Source of the DNA: Clostridium sp. CAG:253
Lineage (GTDB): Bacteria > Bacillota > Clostridia > Lachnospirales > Lachnospiraceae
NCBI GenBank assembly: GCA_000436755.1
Contig: FR887301.1
Location: 1 to 12,125, forward strand
Direction of reading: 5' to 3'
Length of the DNA: 12,125 bases
The notes under the pieces were generated by a model, which saw only the letters and a program-made list of their open reading frames with translations, was not told the origin of the DNA and searched no databases. Every line of letters begins with the position of its first letter. Position 1 is the stretch's first letter. The position numbers and the translations under genes were made by a program. Shown here one piece after another: positions 1 through 8,030 of the stretch.

Positions 1-85
1 CTACACGACCATTACCATCCTGAAATGGATGAATTCGCTCAAACTTCACATTAAATTCCAGAATATCTTCAATACCAATTCTACT
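1..85 (-). pseudogene. 5'-truncated Fic-domain protein fragment (continues off the left edge)
   Basis: Reading the minus strand from 85 towards 1 gives a short frame that ends, at the window edge, in FERIHPFQDGNGRV. This contains the Fic signature HPFxDGNGR, which in the Fic family holds the catalytic His and the nucleotide-phosphate loop of AMP-transferases. The residues just before it (DILEFNVKFERI) also fit the helix that precedes the motif in Fic proteins. An in-frame TAA at 86-88 closes the frame upstream, and the DNA before that is the 3' end of the surface-protein gene. The N-terminal Fic helices are therefore missing, and no plausible start codon is left that would give a whole domain. 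I infer a gene cut off at its 5' end by insertion or recombination. The motif identity is strong; whether the downstream part is intact cannot be seen. Confidence 0.7.
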
Positions 86-94
86 TTAAATATT

Positions 95-1672
95 TTACTT
101 CTCTTTATTGTTCTTCAATACCAGTCTCTTATGCTTTGAAGAATATACCCAGTATTTTGAAGACAGTTTCGGACAGCTCTTTGTCTTGATTGAAGACACT
201 TTCACTGCTTTTGCCAGATATGGTTTCCACGAAATACCAGCTTCTCCATATGCTTTTCCTGATTTGTAGTAGTTGTCATAAACAGCCGCTTTACCTGAAA
301 TTCCTGCCACTTCATAGCGTCCAATAATGGCACCTTTTACTACTTTCTTTCCTCCTTTAACTGTACCGATATTATAATTGCAGGCTGCCGCTTCTTTTTC
401 TCTTCCTCTCGCATACGCTTCCTGCCATCCTGCTATTCCACCTATGTAACTGACTGCATTTGTTTTTGTAGAAACACTTCCTGTATTATAACAGTTACGC
501 ACATTACAGATGTCTGCCGCTATACCACCTACTTTTACCCCACCGGTTTTTACATTTGCTGCAATCTTTCCTGTATTATAGCTTTCAGTGATTGAGGCTA
601 CATTTAAACCACCTATACCGCCTGCTCCTGATTCGATACCTGTTTTGCCTCCTGCCACTCCCGATATCTGAACTGCTCCAGTATTATAACATCTCATGAT
701 TCTTGTGTCTGTTTTGCTTGCAGTATTTACAATTCCTGCTGCAACTGTTCCAACATCATTACTGTTATTTGATGCGCTAATCTTTCCGGTATTGTAGCAG
801 GATACCATCTTCTTACCAGCTCCATACACTTCACCTGCTATGCCAACTGCCAGAACTCCCCCACTTGCATAATCACCTTTGCTTACATTTTTTGCAGTAA
901 TAGTTCCTGTATTTTTGCTGCCTGTAATCCCCTTTATACTGCCAAACAGACCAATTGCACTAATTTTTTCACTTGCCCAGCGAAGATCGCCGTTTATCGT
1001 AATTTTTCCTGAATTTGAACATTTCATTGCCGTACTGTCATATGCTAAACCTGCAATTCCGTTTGCATCACCGCCCTGGTCGTCTACGCTGTCTGCATCC
1101 TCACTATTGGTAGTGTCATATGCATTTACCGTAATATCCGCTTTGTTTACGCATTTTGTAAATGTGCATTTGCCGTTGGCTAATGCTACTACTCCGGATG
1201 CACTGCTTGTAGTACCGCTGACTGTTATTTTTCCACTGACCGTAATATTTGAAAATGTACATTTGGTTGGATATGCTGCAAGTGCACTTGCCTTTCCACT
1301 CTTTTTTAACGATATGTTTACATTGCTTAACGTCAGATTTTTAAATGTTGCATTTTTTGCATATACAAAAAGACTCGCATAATCTGTGTATACACCGGCA
1401 GAATAAGTATAACCTTTAATCTTGTGCCCTTTTCCGTCTAATGTTCCTTTAAACTGCTTGTCCCATTTTGTAAATAAAGACGTGTTTGCCGGAACAGTAA
1501 TATCTTTTGTCAGATAATAACTTCCTGATGGATTATCCTCAATCTTCAGGAAATCATCTGCCGAACTAATTGCTACCGCCTGTGCCGCCTGCGTTTTCTG
1601 TGGATGTGCAATTATAAAGCACCCTGTCATAAAAACTGCCGCAAATATTCCTGTTGTCACTCTTCTTTTCAT
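95..1672 (-). CDS. Secreted beta-helix/GLUG-like repeat surface protein
   Basis: This 525-residue protein starts with a Sec signal peptide: basic MKRR, a hydrophobic stretch to about residue 22, and a likely cleavage near AQA at 31-33. An M-T-G-C at 15-18 resembles a lipobox, so lipidation is a less likely alternative. Residues 50-90 form a typical first turn of a parallel beta-helix (SYYLTKDITV followed by FKGTLDGKGHKIKGY). From about 110 to 480 there are irregular repeats of the type CYNTGxVxxx followed by GGIAG or GIAG, as in GLUG-motif cell-surface proteins of clostridia. No sortase motif, LRR or cell-wall-binding module is visible, so it may be released or held only loosely. The start is supported by AAGGAGG eight bases before ATG. 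It follows the HNH gene by 167 bases and has its own promoter candidate. Role unknown; adhesion or glycan contact is a family-based guess. Confidence 0.75.
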   Translation of the reverse strand: MKRRVTTGIFAAVFMTGCFIIAHPQKTQAAQAVAISSADDFLKIEDNPSGSYYLTKDITVPANTSLFTKWDKQFKGTLDGKGHKIKGYTYSAGVYTDYASLFVYAKNATFKNLTLSNVNISLKKSGKASALAAYPTKCTFSNITVSGKITVSGTTSSASGVVALANGKCTFTKCVNKADITVNAYDTTNSEDADSVDDQGGDANGIAGLAYDSTAMKCSNSGKITINGDLRWASEKISAIGLFGSIKGITGSKNTGTITAKNVSKGDYASGGVLAVGIAGEVYGAGKKMVSCYNTGKISASNNSNDVGTVAAGIVNTASKTDTRIMRCYNTGAVQISGVAGGKTGIESGAGGIGGLNVASITESYNTGKIAANVKTGGVKVGGIAADICNVRNCYNTGSVSTKTNAVSYIGGIAGWQEAYARGREKEAAACNYNIGTVKGGKKVVKGAIIGRYEVAGISGKAAVYDNYYKSGKAYGEAGISWKPYLAKAVKVSSIKTKSCPKLSSKYWVYSSKHKRLVLKNNKEK

Positions 1673-1716
1673 GGCTGTTCCTCCTTGTTCAATGCTTTTC
1701 TGATGAATTTACAAAC

Positions 1717-1745
1717 ATTATACTGTGTTTAACATCAAATCAAGA
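1717..1745 (-). promoter_or_regulatory. Candidate sigma-A promoter of the surface-protein gene
   Basis: On the minus strand a perfect TATAAT lies at 1717-1722, about 45 bases before the ATG of the surface-protein gene. The best -35 is TCTTGA at 1740-1745 with 17-base spacing; TTGATT at 1738-1743 would give only 15. The -10 is convincing, the -35 is mediocre. This suggests the gene can be transcribed apart from the HNH gene upstream. Confidence 0.5.
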
Positions 1746-1839
1746 AGGTTTGCGTGAGTGGTACATATATGGTGCGAATTGAATGTTAGCGACATTCCTT
1801 TTTAAATACGAAGTTTTAAAATTACAAATTTCTTATCTC

Positions 1840-2952
1840 CTATTTTTTGCCCTTCCATCTCCACTTTCCAAATCCACAGTTTTGTGCTGATTGATACACT
1901 GGCAGAATAATAGATTTCAGTTCTCCTGCAAATTCCGCATAATCAAGTCCTTCTCTGTAAACACGCTCCCTAATCTCGTCATTGTTAATATGTTCTTTGG
2001 CACATTTAACGAATTCATCATGAATTATGTCATACTTCCACATCAGCCGATACGATTGATACTCCTGTCTTGCCATTTTTTCAAAATACATATCCCACTC
2101 AGGCAGATTGTTGCTTTTAGAACTGTTGATACTCTTTGTTGTCGGATTCAGGTTCCACATTTCATCATGTGCCACATACGACCACGGAACAAAATGGTCA
2201 ATCGACATGTCTTTTTCATTCAATATCTGACCACCATATATATCCCGCACCTGTTCTATTGACAAAATCAGCTTCCAATATTTTTTAATCCTGTCAAGTT
2301 TGCGTTCCTGTGGCGGGTATAGTTTATCTGCAATTCCAGGTACACTTGGATTGCGCTTTTGAAGATATTTAATCATTTTGCATTCAAGCCATCCCCGGAT
2401 AATTTCCTTATTTTTTACAATATATTTCATCCAATCTTCTTGGACTGTTATTTTAGTAGAAAGACCTTCAAATTCTTTAAAATAATAAATCAGCCTGCTT
2501 TCCTGATTAATTTTCGTAATCAGTTTACTTTCGCCTATATCCCATGTTTTTCCCTTTATATTTACCATAAAAGGTGCCTGCAGACGATACGGAACATTCC
2601 GTGTTAAAATTCTTTTTTTACTTATAATTTCACTGTCATCAGTATTCTTTAAAAACTCTAATATAGTCGATTTTTTCTCACATGATTTTAATTGTGGATT
2701 TTTAGCCTTGATTAAATCTATCAGCCCCTCCAATGTATCTCTGGGTCCGAGGTTAAGATGATATTCCGTTACCATATACCATGCTTCTGCTATCATCTCA
2801 TCGACCATCTCTTCATAATCTATTTCATTTTTGCCGTCAATTACCTTTGTAATAAGCGCATCAAACCAAAAGAATTTATAACATTCACTGATATTATCAA
2901 ATAAACGTCCGAGATATTCGATATTTAGTTCTTCGGAATATGGTAACTGCAT
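1840..2952 (-). CDS. HNH endonuclease domain protein
   Basis: This 370-residue cytosolic protein has no signal or membrane segment. The HNH nuclease core is at 250-284: IDHFVPW supplies the metal-binding Asp252 and general-base His253, WNLNP at 266-270 supplies Asn267, and INSSKSNNLP at 275-284 occupies the third motif position. That position carries Asn rather than the second His of the classical motif, as in many HNH-N variants, and the zinc-knuckle cysteines of the CxxC type are absent. The N-terminal part (NISECYKFFWFDAL, residues 20-33) resembles the region preceding this HNH type in other bacterial proteins, whose function I do not know. AAAGGAGGG lies eight bases before the ATG. It follows the FHA-like gene by 68 bases with no terminator evident, so co-transcription is possible. 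Stand-alone HNH proteins of this kind may be defence nucleases or mobile-element parts; no methylase or other partner is present here. Confidence 0.8.
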   Translation of the reverse strand: MQLPYSEELNIEYLGRLFDNISECYKFFWFDALITKVIDGKNEIDYEEMVDEMIAEAWYMVTEYHLNLGPRDTLEGLIDLIKAKNPQLKSCEKKSTILEFLKNTDDSEIISKKRILTRNVPYRLQAPFMVNIKGKTWDIGESKLITKINQESRLIYYFKEFEGLSTKITVQEDWMKYIVKNKEIIRGWLECKMIKYLQKRNPSVPGIADKLYPPQERKLDRIKKYWKLILSIEQVRDIYGGQILNEKDMSIDHFVPWSYVAHDEMWNLNPTTKSINSSKSNNLPEWDMYFEKMARQEYQSYRLMWKYDIIHDEFVKCAKEHINNDEIRERVYREGLDYAEFAGELKSIILPVYQSAQNCGFGKWRWKGKK

Positions 2953-3020
2953 ACACTCACCCTCCTTTCATTTATCTGCCGATTGCCTTTTTTATTTATC
3001 CGTTACATTATCCCTTTCAC

Positions 3021-4109
3021 CTATCCCAATCGCACTGAGTCTCTTCTTCCGTCTATCTGAAGCACTGCTTTGGATGCCACAACATGACTGTCACCGTTTT
3101 TAAGCCATTTGACAACTTTTCCATCCTGCAGTATTAAAATATCAGCTTTCGAGTGGCTCTCAATTTTATATTTTTTAGCCGCCGCGTCAAATGTCACCGT
3201 ACAATTATTCTCTGCTATGGCATTCATGTTTTTAAGGCTGTTTGATGCCAATGCATCCATTGCATCAGCCGTTGTTCCGATTGTTACAGTCTGTTCATTT
3301 CCATCTGTGAGATTCCATGTAAGACCGTGGTAAATTCCGTTTCCGTCACTTATCTTTCCGACAACAGCATTACTGTTTTTATTTTTCTGTTCATCCTTTT
3401 TGTCGTCTTTTTTGTCATCGTTCCTGTCAGAATTCTTATCTTTTTTCTTTTTCTTCTTTGTTTTCTTTTTTCGGCGTGTTTTCCTTTTTGTTCTCTTCCG
3501 ACGTGAACCGTCATTGTCATCATCACTGCTCTTGTCATTATCATTTCCATAACGTCCAAGTCTTCTATCCGGCTGACTGTAGCCACCTGTCAGCCAGCCT
3601 GCAAGTATAAATATCAGCGCAAATACGTTAAGCAATGTAAAAAGATAAACTCCGACCATTAAAAATGGTCTTAACTGACTAAACAACAGCAGTACAAGCA
3701 CCATTTCCGCTGATGTTGCAAATGTAAATACCGTCGGCAGAAACATTGTCTTTTTTCCCTCAGCCATAAACAACATTATCATTGAAAGAAAACACAATAT
3801 TATCGGAATTACTATTGCCGCCCCACAAAATACCATTATCTTTGCTCCGCCCGCATTATTTATATACAAAACACTTTGTTTTATATCTCCCCATGTGTAT
3901 GGTGATTTTAGTATATAATCATCAGAAAGAGCACCTGTTTTAAAATATGTATAACCAGCTTTTCCTCCGGTTTTCAAAACTTCCACTCCTGAAAGCGTCA
4001 TGTCGCCTGCTCCTGCATTAAACTTACAAAACGGAAGCAGCAAAGACAATAATGCCAGCAACAGTAAAATTCCTGCTATATTCTTCACCAGCCTGCCATG
4101 AGTTCTCAT
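3021..4109 (-). CDS. Four-helix membrane protein with Lys-rich linker and degenerate FHA-like domain
   Basis: This 362-residue protein shows four hydrophobic helices at about 9-27, 91-115, 122-144 and 149-172. The 28-88 loop should be outside and both termini in the cytosol, in line with the very basic stretch after the last helix. Residues 180-247 form a low-complexity linker, first acidic, then a Lys/Arg block (about 202-223), then Asp/Lys. Residues 248-362 follow the strand order of a forkhead-associated domain (TVTIGTT, NNCTVTFD, KYKIESHSKADI, LQIDGRR). The phosphothreonine-contact residues are missing: the usual GR reads GT, SRxH reads AENN, and the SxNG turn reads SKAD. I infer an FHA fold that may bind protein without phosphothreonine. 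The strong AAGGAGG eight bases before the ATG fixes the start. It lies 91 bases after the secreted-protein gene, a possible two-gene unit. Family and function not recognised with certainty. Confidence 0.65.
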   Translation of the reverse strand: MRTHGRLVKNIAGILLLLALLSLLLPFCKFNAGAGDMTLSGVEVLKTGGKAGYTYFKTGALSDDYILKSPYTWGDIKQSVLYINNAGGAKIMVFCGAAIVIPIILCFLSMIMLFMAEGKKTMFLPTVFTFATSAEMVLVLLLFSQLRPFLMVGVYLFTLLNVFALIFILAGWLTGGYSQPDRRLGRYGNDNDKSSDDDNDGSRRKRTKRKTRRKKKTKKKKKKDKNSDRNDDKKDDKKDEQKNKNSNAVVGKISDGNGIYHGLTWNLTDGNEQTVTIGTTADAMDALASNSLKNMNAIAENNCTVTFDAAAKKYKIESHSKADILILQDGKVVKWLKNGDSHVVASKAVLQIDGRRDSVRLG

Positions 4110-4200
4110 TTAAAATTCCTCCTTAGATTAATATGATGCATGTTCTTTACACACAACAAAGTTTCGATATAAACCTTTACGGTGAACGCTTATGCTTTGA

Positions 4201-4734
4201 TTATGTCATGTAATCATATGCAACATTCTCAAGTTTCCATTCCCCTGAAACTTTCTTATATGAAAAATCATATTCTGTCATTGAACTTCCTGTATCTCCA
4301 TTGTATTTTTCGGAAGTTTCACGCACTACCAGCACTACATTTGCTTTATTTTTTCCAACCTTTGAAGCAACCTGTCTTACACATTCAACCTTAGTAGACT
4401 TTACTCTCTTATCAGGAGACATTTTCATTTCATTATCAATAATTTCCTTTATATCATCCTTTGTCATCTTATAATACGAAGATTTTTTGTCAATATTATT
4501 TAGCAGCTTATCCATCATATGGGAAATCTGCTCATTATCACTTGTCGATAATTTCACACATTTCTTATCATAAATTTCAGCCGGATGGTAGACCTCGTTA
4601 AGTTTTTTAATATAATCCACCGATTTGCTTTTAAGTATACTTTTCTGATACTGATTTTCCGCTGCAAATGAAACTCCTGCAACGACACATATTAACGCTC
4701 CACAACATAAAACTCTTAACATTTTTTTACCCAT
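4201..4734 (-). CDS. Small secreted protein of unknown function
   Basis: I choose the ATG at 4732-4734 because AGAGG sits about six bases upstream on the minus strand. The frame is open back to an ATG at 4800, but that start would place 22 polar residues before the signal peptide and has no good ribosome site. The resulting 177-residue protein begins MGKKMLRVLCCGALICVVAG and has a Sec signal ending near VSFA (residue 24). The two early cysteines do not form a lipobox. The mature part is Lys-rich and mixed helical to about residue 110. It then runs as alternating strands ending in YDFSYKKVSGEWKLENV, a pattern seen at the C-terminus of NTF2-like/DUF4878-type secreted domains; this is a weak analogy. 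It precedes the FHA-like membrane protein gene by 91 bases, so the two may be co-expressed. No function assigned. Confidence 0.65.
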   Translation of the reverse strand: MGKKMLRVLCCGALICVVAGVSFAAENQYQKSILKSKSVDYIKKLNEVYHPAEIYDKKCVKLSTSDNEQISHMMDKLLNNIDKKSSYYKMTKDDIKEIIDNEMKMSPDKRVKSTKVECVRQVASKVGKNKANVVLVVRETSEKYNGDTGSSMTEYDFSYKKVSGEWKLENVAYDYMT

Positions 4735-4961
4735 ATTATACCTCTTTTCCATACATTTCGCCTTACCAAAAAATTTACTCATTGGTGCATAACCTGACAT
4801 CAGGCTTCATGCTTGCGAGTGAACAGTAACCATAAATTATCTCTTATATAATAACCTAAACAGATGCAACATAAAATATATTTTTTATTACATTTTCTGT
4901 GTTTTTTTAGAATGAGTCACTTATCATTTTTATTTTTTTCAAATCAGTTTATAGTTCCATC

Positions 4962-5007
4962 AAAAAATGCCACAGGAAACACGATAGATTCGTGACATCC
5001 TGTGACA
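4962..5007 (-). terminator. Intrinsic terminator at the end of the ABC transporter operon
   Basis: In minus-strand RNA a ten-pair stem forms between 4998-5007 and 4968-4977 (TGTCACAGGA with TCCTGTGGCA, one G-U pair). An inner five-pair stem (CACGA/TCGTG) closes the loop, and six U residues follow (4962-4967). It starts 12 bases after the ATPase stop codon. The plus strand also has a T-run after the same stem, so it could act in both directions. Confidence 0.85.
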
Positions 5008-5019
5008 CATGTTTTTTTA

Positions 5020-5883
5020 TTATTCAAAATAATGCAGATATACATCATCAAGAGACAACTGCATTTCTTCCGTTATCTCATTATCCGGTATATCATCTAT
5101 AATATGAAGTGAAAGCCCCTCATCTCTTTGAATGATATTTCCAATTCTGTATTTCTTTTCATACTCTCCTAATTCTTCTTTAGAACAGAGTATTTCCTTC
5201 ACATAAGGACGCACCTCATTTATCAGCACAGACGGTGCCTGATTTTGTATTACCTTTCCTTTTTTTATAAGTATTACGCTGTCTGCAATACATTCTACAT
5301 CGGCTGCTATATGCGTTGCCAGAATGATTATTTTCTCCCTTGCCATATCGACAATCATGTTTCGCATGGCAATGCGTTCCTTTGGGTCAAGACCCGCCGT
5401 TGGCTCATCAAGAATCAGAATTTCAGGCTTTCCAAGAAGTGCCTGTGCAAGCAGAAGACGTCTTTTCATTCCACCTGAAAATCCACCTGCTTTCCTCTTT
5501 CTGTCATCATACAAATGCACCGATTTAAGCAGTGTATCAATCTGTTCCTTAGTCTCTGTTTTTTTAATATCTAATCCCTTTAAAACTGCCATATACCGTA
5601 AAAATTCATACGCACTAAACTGTGAATATCCCACCTGCTCCTGGGGCATATATCCTACAATCTTTCGATAATCCGCACCCATTTCAAGTATTTCCCTGCC
5701 ATCGTACAAAATCTCACCGTCATCACGTTTAAGATTGTCTGTCAAAATATTCATAAGGGTTGACTTGCCGGCACCATTGGGGCCTAAAAGTCCATATACC
5801 CCCTGAGTCATAGTCACTGAAAAACCGTCAAGTGCTCTCACATCATTATATTTTTTTATCAGATTTTTTATTTCCAGTTTCAT
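5020..5883 (-). CDS. ABC transporter ATP-binding protein
   Basis: This 287-residue ATPase powers the ABC-2 permease encoded just upstream. All nucleotide-binding motifs are intact: Walker A GPNGAGKST at 34-42, Q-loop Gln81, signature FSGGMKRR at 135-142, Walker B ILILDE at 155-160 followed by PTAGLD, and switch His191 in LATHIAADVE. The catalytic core ends near residue 215. A further 70 residues, rich in Glu and Lys, form a C-terminal extension common in the BcrA/CcmA-like exporter ATPases. GGGAG lies six bases before the ATG, and the gene follows the permease stop by 27 bases, so the pair is one transcript. With a permease that already carries two fused halves, this subunit most likely acts as a homodimer. 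Substrate unknown. Confidence 0.93.
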   Translation of the reverse strand: MKLEIKNLIKKYNDVRALDGFSVTMTQGVYGLLGPNGAGKSTLMNILTDNLKRDDGEILYDGREILEMGADYRKIVGYMPQEQVGYSQFSAYEFLRYMAVLKGLDIKKTETKEQIDTLLKSVHLYDDRKRKAGGFSGGMKRRLLLAQALLGKPEILILDEPTAGLDPKERIAMRNMIVDMAREKIIILATHIAADVECIADSVILIKKGKVIQNQAPSVLINEVRPYVKEILCSKEELGEYEKKYRIGNIIQRDEGLSLHIIDDIPDNEITEEMQLSLDDVYLHYFE

Positions 5884-5910
5884 ATTTTTCTCCCATTTAA
5901 TTGTATAATT

Positions 5911-8010
5911 TCACACCCACAAAAGCAAAATAGGCAGAATGCCAAATCCAAACAAAAGAACAGCCGCCACCAGACCGTTTTTTATTACCCTGCTAAGAAC
6001 TTTAGTTATAAAACCTATTGCCCAAAGATACAACATATGAAGCACAAAAAATGCTATAATCACTGCAGACAACGGAACCCATACCGGAACCTTGGAAAAC
6101 ATCTGCAAACTGTTTGCCGGTGAAGAAAGTCCTGCACAGCCAAAAACAGAAAACACATTATAAACCCATGGAATATATGTTATTGCAGCAACTATAATAC
6201 CACTCAGCATAACATTTCCATATTTATAACGGTCTGTTTTTTTTGTTCCACATGTTGATATTCTGATAAGACAATTCATCCTGCCGGTCTGTTCAATATA
6301 CCATATCAACACAGACAACAGAGCCATCAGCATCAGACTGGCACATCTGCAAAGGAACAGTGCAAACTTCCCATCTCCTTTTCCAAACAAAATATGGTAT
6401 CCCTGCTCATAAATAAAGTCACCACCATTTTTATTCAGATATTTTCCATAGGCAACTGCCTTTTTCAAACCGGGTTCTTTTTCCAGCTGTCTGCTGTAAT
6501 ACACAATCACAGCGCCGGTATATTTTCCACCGTTTTTCTCTATTTTCTTATTTATTGCTGATAATTTCTTTTCTTTCGCATAAAGCGATTTCATTTTTTC
6601 TTCGGTATACTTTCCCTCTACCTGTTTCACATAATATTTATAATAAATCTCTTCCTTAGTAAAAAGTCTCTCACTGACAGGCTGATACACAATAAAGCCT
6701 ATAATCATATAAAAAACACAGAACCAGATACCTTTTTGGTAAAAGCTCCATTTTCTGCATTCATATCCCCAAAGACCATGACCGCCAAGCAGTCTGCCCG
6801 CAATACACTCACGCAGTGCAAAAATCTTTTCTGACCCGCTCTTTTCTCTGAATGGCATAACATTGCAATAAAGCTTTCCAATCGTACATATGCATATTCC
6901 AAAAAACAGGACACATACCAACAGAACAAAAGACATATACCCTATAGGATAGCCAAATATCATTAAATTTCTGTAATCCGATATTATAGAATCTACTGCC
7001 AGAAAAGCGACAGGATTCATCCATTTTAAAATTGCTAAAAAACTGTTGGCATCAATCTGACTAAAAAGAATCCAGCTGACTGCCATAATACCCAAACCGA
7101 TTATGTAAAATTTCCATGTATTTCTAAGCAGTAAAGCTACAGTAAAAAATACTGAAAATAATACTATTGTCACAAAAAGTTTCAAAATAAAAACCAAAAG
7201 CATTGCCTGTCCTATAGATATTTTCAGAGTACAGCCGGAAGTTCCTGAAACTGACTGAAAAGCCTCTGAAAACTTAGGAAATCCATATGCAATACCCGCC
7301 AGCACAAAACGCAGAACATACATTATAAACTGCACACAAAATAAAAGCATTGAACCACTTATAAATTTTGCATATGCCGTTTTTGCCCTTCCGTTTTTCG
7401 TGCAGCGAAGAAGGCATATTTTATTTTCTTCCACTTCAGCAAGAATACATGAATGTACCAGTATCATTACAATGGCAATGACAGCTAAGTCCCACAAATC
7501 TGTTTTCATATACATCTCAACAGCATAAGTTCCCAAAAAGTGAGGTTTAGTTTCCGTCATTTTTTGAAAATCCTTCTGAACCTTTTCCTGCTCACGTTGT
7601 GTTCCATCACTTTCATCAAAAAGACTGATACCCGCCTTCTGAGAATTGTCTAAAACAGTTTGTACATACTTCGGATATTCCTCTGACTGACCGAATTCTT
7701 TTATAACCTGTCCGTATAAATTTAATTCACGACTATAATTTTTTTCATATTTAATCTCTGTCTCTGCTATCCCCTGCATCATATTTTTATAGCTGTCAGA
7801 CACTCTTTTATATATCTCATCACCTGAAGAACTCTTTAATTCTTTGACAATCTTATGGTACCCTTCTGTTGAAAAACCACTCCCCAACTCCGGAATTTCA
7901 ATTTTGCATTCAAAAAAAATACCACATACCAACAACAGTCCAACAATCGAAAAGAAAATCTGCGGCGATTTTATTATCTTTTTCAATTCAAAACAAATCT
8001 GTTTTATCAT
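5911..8010 (-). CDS. ABC-2 type permease with two fused, duplicated halves
   Basis: I place the start at the ATG 8008-8010 (699 residues). It overlaps the stop of the preceding gene as ATGA, and GGAGG lies ten bases upstream; a longer reading from 8040 would translate this ribosome site. The protein has two similar modules. Each has one helix (17-34; 425-443), a large extracytoplasmic region (about 35-170; 445-548) and a bundle of further helices (to 378; to 697). The halves share a short motif after the second helix: ENKICLLRCTKNGRAKT (195-211) and GRMNCLIRISTCGTKKT (576-592). Such ABC-2 proteins form the membrane channel of exporters or lipid/peptide-handling transporters. Fusion of two halves means a single chain can form the pore. 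It is coupled to the propeller-like gene upstream and the ATPase downstream. Substrate is not evident. Confidence 0.85.
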   Translation of the reverse strand: MIKQICFELKKIIKSPQIFFSIVGLLLVCGIFFECKIEIPELGSGFSTEGYHKIVKELKSSSGDEIYKRVSDSYKNMMQGIAETEIKYEKNYSRELNLYGQVIKEFGQSEEYPKYVQTVLDNSQKAGISLFDESDGTQREQEKVQKDFQKMTETKPHFLGTYAVEMYMKTDLWDLAVIAIVMILVHSCILAEVEENKICLLRCTKNGRAKTAYAKFISGSMLLFCVQFIMYVLRFVLAGIAYGFPKFSEAFQSVSGTSGCTLKISIGQAMLLVFILKLFVTIVLFSVFFTVALLLRNTWKFYIIGLGIMAVSWILFSQIDANSFLAILKWMNPVAFLAVDSIISDYRNLMIFGYPIGYMSFVLLVCVLFFGICICTIGKLYCNVMPFREKSGSEKIFALRECIAGRLLGGHGLWGYECRKWSFYQKGIWFCVFYMIIGFIVYQPVSERLFTKEEIYYKYYVKQVEGKYTEEKMKSLYAKEKKLSAINKKIEKNGGKYTGAVIVYYSRQLEKEPGLKKAVAYGKYLNKNGGDFIYEQGYHILFGKGDGKFALFLCRCASLMLMALLSVLIWYIEQTGRMNCLIRISTCGTKKTDRYKYGNVMLSGIIVAAITYIPWVYNVFSVFGCAGLSSPANSLQMFSKVPVWVPLSAVIIAFFVLHMLYLWAIGFITKVLSRVIKNGLVAAVLLFGFGILPILLLWV

Positions 8011-8030
8011 TTTATAATATCCTCCACCGA
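8007..8030 (-). promoter_or_regulatory. ATGA stop-start overlap and ribosome site of the permease gene
   Basis: On the minus strand the permease ATG (8008-8010) shares bases with the TGA (8007-8009) of the propeller-like gene. GGAGG lies at 8021-8025, ten bases upstream and inside the upstream coding sequence. This decides the permease start and predicts coupled translation of the two membrane proteins. Confidence 0.8.

Noticed and set aside
1786..1804. Six-pair hairpin GAATGT/ACATTC between the HNH and surface-protein genes
   Set aside because: On the minus strand it lacks a following U-run; only the plus strand has CTTTTT after it and no plus-strand gene ends there. Too weak to call a terminator.
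3350..3586. A 78-codon minus-strand frame rich in Arg and Lys inside the FHA-like gene
   Set aside because: It is the shifted reading of the Lys/Asp-coding linker. It has no independent ribosome site, and low-complexity A-rich DNA stays open in several frames.
4735..4800. Longer start (ATG at 4800) for the secreted protein
   Set aside because: It adds 22 residues before a normal signal peptide and lacks a ribosome site, while the ATG at 4734 has AGAGG at good spacing.
4820..4880. Promoter-like TATTAT/TATATA sequences upstream of the secreted 177-aa gene
   Set aside because: Several AT-rich hexamers are present, but none has a matching -35 at 16-18 bases (TTGCAT is only 13-15 away), so no single promoter can be chosen.
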